Assembly (NCBI GenBank): GCA_934047225.1
Contig: OW204000.1
Span: 15,518,001-15,582,000, forward strand
DNA from: Ypsolopha sequella
Lineage: Eukaryota; Arthropoda; Insecta; Lepidoptera; Ypsolophidae
Length of the DNA: 64,000 bases
Direction of reading: 5' to 3'
How positions within the stretch are numbered: position 1 is the stretch's first letter; each line of letters begins with the position of its first letter. This document shows, piece by piece, positions 47,501 through 59,500 of this stretch. The notes under the pieces were generated by a model that was given only the letters and a program-made list of their open reading frames with translations, was not told where the DNA came from and made no database searches. A program made the position numbers and the translations under genes.

Positions 47501-50500
47501 CACAAAGTTTCCATTGGTTTCTGTAAATTAGAATTTTAAGTTTTAAATTTTAAAATTCATAACATAAAATTCTAATTTACAGAAGCCAATGGAAACTTTG
47601 CTATAGCAGCATACACAATACCTATGTAATAAGGTCTAGTTGAATAACTTGAGTGAATTTTGAATTTAAGTGTTCTGTTTCGATTAATTAGAAAAATGCG
47701 GATTTTTCACAATCTGGCTGTTAAACGGTTCTTAAGTGTTTAGAACAGAAGTCAAGTTACGTTGGAAAAATTCAAGTTTTGACAGCACTGAAACTAAAAA
47801 TAAAGCCTTTAGAATCTTTATTATATGGATATTTGCACGTTGCCAAAACCGTCTGTCTGTTTTTCCAGGACGGCTGATAGAGGGCTTTTCATTTCAGAGA
47901 TTAAATTGACACCAGTGGCGTGCACAGAACTTTTTGCTGGAAAAGCAAACAATTGGTCAAGAACAACAATAAAAAAAATATGAAAAAATTTCAATATCAC
48001 TTTGAAAAAAAAAATTTTGTATGACGCCAGGGTAGACAATGTCTACCCTAGAGTGAAAATTTCCTATACAAACTTTTTTTTTTCAAAGTGATATTTAAAT
48101 TTTTTCATATTTTTTTTATTGTTGTTCTTGACCAATTGTTTGCTTTTCCAGCAAAAAGTTCTGTGCACGCCACTGATTGACACCTGCCACTTTTGACATT
48201 CGTCACCTACTTTAAAAAATGCCTCCGAGGCTCAGAATAAGGAATACAAATAGAAGCCTGACTAAAATAAGAACTGGACATTAGCCATTGTACTCATCTA
48301 ACGTAAATTACTCCTGTGTACGAGTGAATGAAACGACGAACCGCACTTACTTTATATTTTTTCCTGGTGTGTCACTAGATTGAACCAAACAAATGTCAGA
48401 TGGATGTAATTTGGATGTATTTTAAAAATTATAACACCATCAAATTAAATATGTCTCATCATTGTATCGTTGTGTTGTAATATCGTACGTTGCGTGCATG
48501 CATCACATCTTAATTTGGTGGCATCGCAATGTCTATTGCATTTTGCGAAAGTTTACAGCTTCACCGAGAGAAATTAAATATTTTGGTGGTCTTCCTCTCA
48601 AAATTCGTGAAAGTGTGATTTATTATTGTTTGTGTTGATTGTTTTTTTAACATTGTAATAAAATGTCTTGTGCGATTGAAGGCTGTAAATCGCATACAGG
48701 AAGAAAAGAAAACAACAATGAAGCAATATCATTTCATCGGTAAGTTCTGATAGTTTTTATGTTAATAAGTTGCAGGATCATACCTAAAACTCAGTAACAA
48801 TAATAGTAGTTCTTGTAAATCATACTCGTGTTCAATTCTACACCGATATTTGCCTGTTTTATATAGATTTTCTGCCGACTACGAGAGGTTATGTTTTTTC
48901 GTATAGTGATGTACTAAAGTCCGTGTGGCAAACTATCGAACATTGGTTCCCGCGGCAGCCGTGCATAAAGGATAATAGATTAATGAGAGGTTTTCTTTTT
49001 GAGTATTAAAAAAAAAAACATAGTTTCCCAGAACTCTGTAGATGGTGTTGAACTGACTACGTTGCTAGGTGCCAAAGCCAAAACGATTGAAAAAAAAACA
49101 TTGCGTCACGTCACGTCACGTCACATACGCTCGTTGGTTGATGACATGTGTGCTGAGAATATTATGTGCAAATGCTTTGTTATGGTCCGTCCAGGTTTAA
49201 AATGTACCATGGCTTGTACTCATTGCGCTTTACGACTTTCATCTTTAGGAAAAAGATGTATGCCTCCATTTTTATACAAATCCACAAGGCACAGACTTCT
49301 CTTCTTTTTCTTTTGGGACATTTTTTTTCTGGCTTAGAAAACTCATAAAAAGACTGCTAATTATTTTTTTCTTTTTCCTTGTTGTTATTATTTATTTATT
49401 TTCAAAATGTCATTGTGATGTGATGTGACAATGACATTAATTACTTTTTTATGTACGTTTCGTTTTACGATCTCAAAATTACATCCAAGTGCAATAATCA
49501 AAAAATTATGTGACGTTCCGTTCCTTGCAGTAACTTACCAAGTTCAGCGCCATCTATCCAGCGACTAGGGAAGAGTAAAAAAAAAAGAAAAGAAAATCCC
49601 TCATTGCAGCGCGAGTTAAAAGAAAAATAATGCCGAATAAATATCGCTATATTTTTTGTTACAGATTTCCAAAAAGGGAAGAATTAAAAAGTGAATGGCT
49701 TAGACGAATAATTTGACCAAATTGGGCAATTAAAAAAAGCGGTCATATTTGTTCGAAACACTTTACGTCGGATTCTTTTAGACCAAACGAAAATTTAAAA
49801 TGGAGACTTTTAAAAGCAGATGCCTAACCAACGTTATATTTACCGGATACAGACACATTGGTAACCTTTAAATAATTATGTATAATTGCATTATCAATCT
49901 TGTTTGTAGGTACGTGCTTGTACTATACTATAGTATATTAACTCGATAATTTTTCAATTTTAGGCAACAGAACCAGTACCTATGGATGTCTGTGGTTTAG
50001 AAAAGTGCATACTTCTATGTTCGCAAATCGTTCTGAAAGGCCTGTTCGTTCACGTTACTGCCGTGATCGACTTCACGAAGAAATTCCGCAGATCAAGACA
50101 TTTTCGTACTTAGTGGTTGACAATAAAAGTACTTTGACAGGGTAGTTCTATCGTGAAATGAATTTTGGGAATGCTTATTGACTTGAACTGCGCATAATTT
50201 TATTTCTTATTACAGGTTATTAGGTATTTTAATCGTTCATTATTTGTTATTAGTTTTTATTCAAGATAAGTTGATGTTTATTTGATAGAAATAAAAAAAA
50301 AATGAAATTACCTCTGTAGTAATTGCGCTGTCATCGCTCATCATTGACATAATATTATTATTACGAATCCTATAAGTCTATGATTATTATGATTTCTATT
50401 GTTGCGATTAATTCCTTCTTCCTTGATTGAACAAAGACGCGACATTAACGAACATCTATTTGATTGAGTTAAGAGGCGACTTAAAAAGTATCTACTTAAA

Positions 50501-53500
50501 TAGTTTACGGTTGTATCTCTGATACAAGCTACAGCATTTTTTGTACTAGAAACAAGCACAATTTTGGACTTAACTTATGTACCTACCTGCCTACGATATA
50601 GTAATTTGTACTTAATAAAAAATATTATGCTAAACGAAAGATATCCTTTTATTAATTCCTTATTTACAAAATATAACATGTGTCCCACTGGGGTAGACAG
50701 AGACCACTTTGCTATTAATTCTCTTGGCCTCCTTCCAAAGCAAGAGGATGTCACCAGAAAGGTCGGTGCCTCCTGCATTCTCTTTTTTTTCACACTTTGA
50801 TACGATATGATCTGTGGTAAGGAGATTGGTCGCGGTTCATTTCGATTTGGTTTATTTATCGTAGTCAAAAATTGACATTGTTACATCACTAGCAAAGCAA
50901 CGAACTAGTGACAACCTACCTAATTAAGAAAAAACTAATACATATCCATCTCTCTCTAATGCACTAAAATGTCGTAAGAAAATCAAGGATAGGTGTCTTT
51001 CTCCGCGTATTATTTTAGCCAGGTTTCTATTTGTATTCCTTATTCTGAGCTCCGAGGGATCTGGAAACATTTGTCATCTATCAGTTTTGAAATATCTCAC
51101 TTTTGACATCTGGCACTGAAATTGGTAAATTTCCTTCGAATCAACAATGGCAAAGCCGCGGGCGGCACCTGATTCATAAAAATTAGTCTAGCTGTTCTTG
51201 AGTTTTGCCGTTGACACCGAAAGAATTATTTCTTGACAGGGTCCTAAAAAAGTTGTAATAAAATAATTTCTACATACTCATTCATTGTTCTCAGTGAAGC
51301 TTCCAAATGCGCAGAGTCAAATTTGCAACTGGTGTTAACTTGATACGCAATATGTTTTCTTAGAATTTGTAGTGTCCCTATAGTGACCACGACTTCTGAA
51401 ATCTCCAGAAAAGTTTTACTCCCTTTCAAGACAACTTTTTCAACTTCTTTTCCCATTTGATTTAAATCAGTTTGGTCTACGTTTGATAAATTAATCTTCT
51501 CTTGTATAGACCTGAGTATTTGTTGAATAGTTTGCAATTGATTTTTGATCATAAATGCATATAATGTATCAAGGCCGTGTAATCCAGCTACTCCGACGGC
51601 TTCGTTCAATTTGGCGAAGGTCTTCGTGTTCAAAACTTCACACTGCGCTTTGGTATCAAACCAGGCAGCATTGATGTTTATGTACGTTGAAAACCTGGAA
51701 AAACATTAACAGTTTAGTAAGACGCAATGTTCTTTTAGATAAGGTTAAATTTACGTTTACACATTATATACCTTGCGTCGACTACTCCGATAATTTGTCT
51801 GGCGAAACTTCCCATGAAGCCAGCTGCTGGACTGTATAAAATGACACCCTTCCTTATACTTATTTCTTTAGTCACACTTTCGTTAATAATAGCTGATACC
51901 TGGAAATTGTATTTTGTGAAAGTATGTAACCAAGAAGTTAAATCTGCTGTTAATTCTGTTATAAATTTATCAATAAAGTCTTTGCTATTCTTGAATATCA
52001 CATCCATAGTTAACACATTGAAAACAATCTACAGTTATTTCAGTAAACGTTGTTCCAAAATGGTTTGTTTACCAGAAAATGAATGAATATACGTATACGC
52101 ACCTGTTTCTGCCAAATTTTTAGACCGTGCATATTTATGTAGTCTTGTATATATTCAAGTGATCGTTTGTATCCATCCATGCTGTCTGCTAGCTTCTGCA
52201 GTCGCGGCAGGAAATTGCTGAGATGTTGACTCTTTTTTGTTTGAGGGTCAAGTAACTCCTCGAATTTCTTGCTGAGATGTTTTGCTAATTCTTTGAGCAA
52301 TCCTTCTTCTAACAGCTCTGCTGGGTCCACTCTGATCACACCCACCAGAGTAGACCTCATGTCTAATATACCCGTGGTGAAAGTTGATGCGGAATGAGTC
52401 AACTTTGCCACTTCCATCCTCTGTTCCATCTGTGCAAATTCCCTCAGCCTATCTTTGTCGAGTCTAGTTGGAACTTCTTTGATGGACCACGTTTGAAGCT
52501 CGATAATTTTTTCAACAATACTGAAAACCATTTCTGGAATAATTTGAAGCACTTTTTGGATGTATTTAATAAGTTCATTGCTATAATATTGAGACACTGA
52601 CACTAAATCTTCGCTATGGGCTTGATTTATTCTTAGCAATGGTATCTCCATTGCACTCGCAAGCTTTAGAAACAAAGCTCTGAGTCTGCTTGTCACCGCC
52701 GGGTTTTCTTTGATGCTGTCTTGCATTATCTTAGTGTACGATTCAATAATGCACCAAGCATAACTCACATCTGCCACTGTTTCCAAAGTGACCAATGACT
52801 CTTCCCTGAGAGATGCTGCGCGCAAACCATTTTTTAATGCTTCTTTACTTTCATTAAGATACTGTAATATAGTTGAGGTGCTCTTAATACCATGGAACTC
52901 TTCGACTTCATCTAGTGCTTGGATTAGTTGTGTGATTTTTTTCATGGACTTGGTAGTGATTTGTTCACTTAGAGATGATATTTGTTTGGCTATGTTATCA
53001 AACCAGAGTTTTAGTTGCGCATTTTCAGGGATTTTACTAATAGGTTTAGATCCTGAAAATAATTCCGAGAGACTGTTGATGGCTTCAAGAGCGAGGGCTT
53101 TGTTCTTGGCCCAACTTTCTACTCTTTCTTCAAGGAGTCTAGTTAGGATTTCTCTGATCTTTAGCTCCAGCTCAGCTGTGCTGATCAACAACTCTAACAA
53201 CTTCAGAGTATCATAGGCGGATTCTTTTTGAACCAAATCTCTCAACTGCTTGCTTTTCTTATTATTATCATAAAATATAACTGGACTGTTATGCAGGAGT
53301 AGCCATCGTATAACAAAGTTGGAGTTTATCAGCAGATTCAATATTTTATTTATATTGTCCAATACGAAATCATCAGTTAAAGTACCTTCCTTTAATAAGT
53401 GATGAGTTTTCTCAGTCAACATGGAGACTGAGCTGCCTCTCTTTGAGAATATTTCTTTAACTATTTTGTTGTTGCAAGTGTTGGTTAGAGCTGTTTTAGC

Positions 53501-56500
53501 AGCTTTAAAGTTTTCCCAATAATCTACAACATTGATTGTGACACCCATGTAAACTGTCACAATCCAGTTACTTGGGAAGAACTTGTCAACCACCTCTCGC
53601 ATTTTGGTTGTATCTGTATGCAAGCATTGTGGGGAGAAGAAGAGACATACAAAGAGCATGCTCGCTTGTGTGGCCAGCGCTGCGGACCTGTGTTCTGGGA
53701 TGGTGTACACAGCCAGCTGGTTGTACACATCTTCAGATCTTAGCTTGCCAATCACCTTTTCAATGAAGTGTGCATTTATGTTTACTCGTCTGTAATGAGA
53801 AAGAGAAATTTTAAAAAAGCCAGGAAGAAAAAATAAATGTTAATTCAGTGTAAACAATTTCCGGTGAAAAATACGCTTCATTTGATTCCAATATGAATTT
53901 TCAAATCGTGGCATCATCAAAGAATTTCGCGATGCTCGTGTAAAGCTGCACAGACATACCAAATTCCAACGCAATCGACCCAGGACAAACCCTGACGGTC
54001 TGCCAAGCGTTCTTTGTTTTCACATAGTCCTAAAAACTATGCAGAGTCATACCCAAAGTATTCAACAGGATAATCTGAAGGCCTCTTCCCATGTATCTGA
54101 TGGTAGCCGGTGTCTCTCAGCAGCTTGCAGACGTCGTCCACGTTAGACTGAGACTGGCTCGTGCTGTATCTGTAGAAGGCCACAAGGAGCCTCTCTCTGA
54201 CGGGCCCGGCGATGTAGAGGTCACATATCAGTAGCATGGCTCCGTACAAGTACAGGGACTCACACTGGTAACATACACAAAAGCTATAGAAAACTCACGG
54301 TATTTGAAACGTAGCTTAACTACGTCAAAGATGCGCTGAGGATTAGTAGAAGATGTTATTTGACTGAATGACCCATGTGTTTTTTTTATACTAATAAATT
54401 AATTGGTTACGACAATAATAATAATAATAATAATAATAATATTTCTTTATTCGAGTAATAAAAAGAACTCATTGTGTTAGTTATATACAAGGAAGGCTTA
54501 ATTATCTAGGATTAGTTAACACAAATATTAATAATTATATACAGTCGTTTTATAATTCATTACATAATAAATTTTACTTTATATGTAGGCTGGAACAGTG
54601 CCCAAGGTAGTATGCATCCAACCGGTTGGCGAACGTTCTAAGGATGTTGTTGCGGCTGGCCCGCACCCTGCAGAGCAGAGACGCGCTGCGCCTGCGCATC
54701 GTCGCGTAGAAGCAATCCACGCTTGCTTCCGCGAACATGCCCGAAGCACTGCAGAACCGGGGCAGCCGCACCAACGTCCTGAACGCGTCATAATGATGAC
54801 TACTGCTTTTTTGTAACTATATATATATTTCCTATCACCAAAGTTTATATTTGACACCAACTTGTATGCTCTAATTAATAGATTTATACCCACGAAATAT
54901 TTTCATTGTCAGATAAATAAAAAGTGTCTCTAGATGTGAATTACCAAAATCATGTATCTAAAATAAAAGATGGACTAACAATAATATCGTAGTTCATCTC
55001 ATGAATAAAAACTTTGTTCTCAAAATAACAGGTTTATCCAATAAATAATAGCTTCGTACTCAGAATGGTATATCTGTCAGCAAATAAATCGATTTATCGA
55101 ACCCATATTGCAGTTTTATTTGTTATTTTGTGAGCAGTACAGTAGTTGAATTCAAAATAATACTATTCGTTACCAATTTAATAGTTAAGTTTATAAATTT
55201 TATGAAAAAATGTTCAATGGGGGTGGAGCCAAATTGGCGCGCTAGAAATTTTATTTGAATTGAACTTAATATTTTTTTAGTTTCGTTTTGAGTAGAAATT
55301 CTTTTTTTATTTCCGTTTCAGTTAATTTAACTACCTAAATGGGGGTGGAGCCAAATTGGCGCGCTAGAAATTTTGTTTGATTTGAATTTAATACTTTTTT
55401 AGTTTCGTTTTGAGTAGAAATTCGTTTTTTTATTTTCGTTTCAGTTAATTTAACTACCTAAATATAGGTATAACTGTAATTTTTAAGATTACCATCAATT
55501 GTGGTTTTAAAATTAATATGAATTATTGTGACTGTTGATTGCAGACTTTATGAATTTTTCAAGTAACATATTTAACATTTTTTGATAATAGTTTTCAATT
55601 AATTTAATTATACAGTTATCAGCGCCTGTAGCACAGTGTTTAATCGCAAGCGATGCGACTTATTTGAATCACAAGTGCGGGGAGTGTGGCACGACGTTTT
55701 TGCAATTGAACACGTCACGCTCCTTGCACTTGTGATTCAACTAGTGGCGTCGCGCGCGATTAAACACTATGCTACAGGCCCAGGGCAAATCTCTTACAAT
55801 AAATACAAACCAATTTATTTGATACTTGATAATTATATCCCGATTATTATAAATGAATTATTTAGAAGCTGTTTTTATATTGTTTGGTGACTACATTTTG
55901 GCGATAGGAGGCCAATTCTGGTGGTATGGTATTGATCTCCTTCTTATATGGCTCCTTCTCTGTCTCATCATACTTTTGATTTCACACCAGTTCTCGTCTC
56001 CGATATTCGTAAAATTATTCTCTCTATCCCAAGTAAAGCTGTAGGCCACGACACTATTGGCCGTGATCTTCTCCTCCCTATTCTGGAAATCATTCTCCCT
56101 GTCGTTACCCACATTGTGAACTTTTCTCTAACATCAAATACTTTCCCTGCATCGTGGAAACTGGCATACATGGTTCCAGTTCCTAAAATTTCTGAACCCT
56201 TGGAGTTCAAAGACTACCGTCCAATCTCTATACTTCCTTTTCTCTCTAAAGTTCTCGAACGGGTGGTCAATCGTCAATTAATGAATTTTCTTCACTCAAA
56301 TGAACTTTTAAATCCATTTCAATCGGGATTTCGTCCATCCCACAGTACATGTACTGCTCTCATTAAGATTACTGACGACTTTCGTAAAGCTATGGATGAT
56401 AGGCAACTCACCCTCCTTACCCTTCTTGATTTCAGCAGCGCTTTTAATTGTGTTGACTATGATATCCTCCTGGCCATCCTCCGTTCTTTAAATATTTCTG

Positions 56501-59500
56501 ATTCAGCTACTAAGTGGTTCCATTCGTATCTCTATGGCCGACAGCAGCGTATACGCTCTGATGATAATTTCTCTGATTGGTGTGACGTTACAGCTGGCGT
56601 CCCTCAAGGTGGTGTGCTATCCCCTCTTCTATTCTCCGTCTTTATAAACACCCTCACATCCGTCATTAACTTTAGTTGTTATCATATGTACGCTGACGAC
56701 CTGCAACTCTATATGTCCTTTAAGCAGGACCTAATTTCAGTAGCTATACAGAAAATGACTTCTGACCTTGACCACATCAGTAAATGGACAGAACAATTCG
56801 GACTCCTTATAAACCCATCAAAAACACAGGTCATGATAGTTGGCAGCAGGGCTCTCATAGACAAAATGGACCTCAGCTCACTTCCCCCAGTCTGTTTAAA
56901 TAGCACACCTCTTAAGTTCTGTAAATCTGTAAAGAATCTGGGGCTCTATATCCAGAACAATATGTCATGGGACCTGCATGTCTCTGAACTTAGCAAAAAG
57001 ATCTTTGGATCTATACACTCTCTTAAACGAATGCAAAGATTTTTACCATATTCTGCTAAGATCATGCTGATTAATTCACTCTTGCTCCCCATCTTAGACT
57101 ATGCCGATGTCTGTTACCCTGATCTTACTGAAGGATTGTTAAATAAGCTTGATCGTCTCCTTAATTTATTCATACGGTACATTTTTGGCCTCCGTAAGTA
57201 CGACCATGTGTCGCAATCCCGTTCTGATCTTAACTGGCTTAATATCCAAAATCGACGTAACGCTCATATTTTAACGCTTCTTTGGAACATCCTCAATGAT
57301 CCCCTCTCCCCCTCTTACCTGAAAGAAAGTTTCGTTTCCCGTGATTCCCTTGGTCGCCTTCATCGCCCAGAGAACCATTTACTTTTGTGCACCCCCTCAC
57401 ATAAAACTGACATGTTTACAAATTCATTCACAATTTACGCAATACGTCTTTGGAATAGCTTACCACTCATTATTCGAGAGTCTTCATCAATAGCTGTTTT
57501 TAAAAATAGAGTCATGCAGCACTTTTTACATATGCAAAGTAATTAATAGCTCATTTACTTTTATTAATCCTTGTATGAGTTTTGAATCTTTCTCTTAATT
57601 GCATATTATATTTAAATAATATGTATTTGTATATATGTATGTATGTATTTTTTATTATTTGTATTTTATAGTAAGTACATTTGTTTTATATGTAGATTAT
57701 GTAGATATTATGCTCCGTTTGTTTATATGAATATTTTAATGCCTCTGTCATTTATTCTACGATAATATATTCTGTATATTCTGTATTGTTTCTACGATAC
57801 CTTTCCCGGCACTACCCAATAACGATCCACAGCACCAAAGGTTAACTGGAAGACAATGCTAGATAGCATTAAGTTCGCCTTCTGTACAATTTTTAGTGCA
57901 ATAAAGAATTTTATTATTATTATTATTATTGATCTCCGTGGTCTAAATATCAGACGAGAAACTGCTTATCTCCGTCGATAGCAAAAACAATGCTATTCTA
58001 ACGATCTCCATTCATAGATTTTTGGTCGCAAATCATCGAGATATTTCGACAAGCCTTCAGGTATGGAGATAAGATCTTTATATAGAGATTTATCTCCATC
58101 GTCGTGATGCCAAATGCTCGAGCCCGGAATTGAGGTCCAGATCTACCATTTTGCGGACAAACCCTATTATTTAAATAATTCAAAACCACTTAAATTGGCG
58201 ATAGCTTAAATCATACCCTTTTTTTATTGTTTAAAACGTAAATGTTTTCTTGGATCGTGTTTTTTTAATTTCATTCTTCTATTTAATTGTGTGCGCAAAG
58301 TACCATATTTGATCCATTAGTTTCGGAGATAAGGGAACAACCATTCTTTGTATGTTTATAATAGGGGGTGGTAGTTCAGGTAGAATGCTGGCCTCTCAAC
58401 CTTGAGATCCAGGTTCGATCCCCGGTCGGGCATGCATGAGTTTTATTTATATTATTTAGTTTTTGTAATTGTATTACCTAACACTTACCACTTGCTGAAC
58501 GGTGAAGGAAAACATTCTGCATGCCCTAAAAAGCCTGTTATTTGAGCCCGAAGAACGGCGATATCACCACCCATCACGTTGGGACGTAATAATCGTGAAA
58601 CGAGGGTGTACCGAGTGGGAATTGTGACTTTCATTTCATAATTCACACTCGGGAACACCTATGACACGCCCTCGGAGATTCATGTCGTGACGATATAATT
58701 TACATATATTCTTTGCAGCATTTTGATGATTTCTCGAAATCTATGCAAGTAAATGTAGTTTGATATTTATATTTATTTCGACCACAAGTTGGTCTTTACA
58801 CTTAACTTTACTTTAGATAATAACTAACTTTAATATATATCGAACTGAGAACCAAGTAAGGATGTCATAAACTTACCAAAAGTTGTTTTCCCTCAACATC
58901 TTTTAAGACAGTTTCTATATTTTGCTGTATGAACACTTCATCATTCAGCTGCTCAACAAACGTGTTGAGATCCACTACATACTGATATATGTTCTCAAAT
59001 AACAGGAAGTAACGTGTTACCAGCTCCAAATACTTTTCTTTCAAATCATCATCCAAGTCTTGTAGTTTCTGAAATTTTAAGACCAAATTCTATAAAATTA
59101 CTCTGTGTTCACACAGGTCACAGTCCTTACCAGGCCCATGGCTAGGACTCGTCTTCGGGGTAGGAGGAGGAGGCTTTGAAAACCAAAGATTTCGGGGAGA
59201 TACGACATCCAAATCGGGTTCCCGAAAAAAAATATTGTAACAAACTTTTACTTCTTAAGAGTCTATAGTACCTCACATTGGGTACTAAATTTTGCATCAT
59301 GTAAAACTGAACTCTATAACGTTTCATTATTGTTTAAAATAGCACGCTCTCAGCCGTAGCGTAGCTGTTACGTCCGAAACACTTGTTTGTCACTCAAAAA
59401 TATTGTTTTACGATGAAAATAATGGTTATTTTTTTATGTAAAACATTCTGGGCGTGCTTTATGTTGAGACTAGTTATGAAAAGTTTAATGATCTAATTAA

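Larger units (their letters stand above)
48231..51049 (+). mobile_element. THAP-domain TIR element, copy B (P-superfamily-like)
   Basis: CTCAGAATAAGGAATACAAA and its inverse are the ends, flanked by the exact 8-bp duplication CTCCGAGG (48223-48230 and 51050-51057). It matches copy A end to end in the opposite orientation, except for about 620 extra bases at 48981-49605. It carries a two-exon THAP remnant (48663-48739 and from 49665), followed by AT-rich DNA and a segment at 50690-50790 also present in copy A. No transposase core is seen, so mobilisation would need a relative elsewhere. It lies in strumpellin intron 7. Confidence 0.88.

Noticed and set aside
48999..49337. 112-codon ORF with several cysteines
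   Set aside because: It lies inside the 620-base insertion in copy B, starts with a poly-Lys run and shows no consistent zinc-binding pattern.
52788..53216. 142-codon plus-strand ORF
   Set aside because: Antisense shadow of strumpellin exon 5.
58367..58434. tRNA gene
   Set aside because: A- and B-box-like words are present, but the acceptor and anticodon arms do not fold properly and the sequence continues into the SINE body shared with two other loci.
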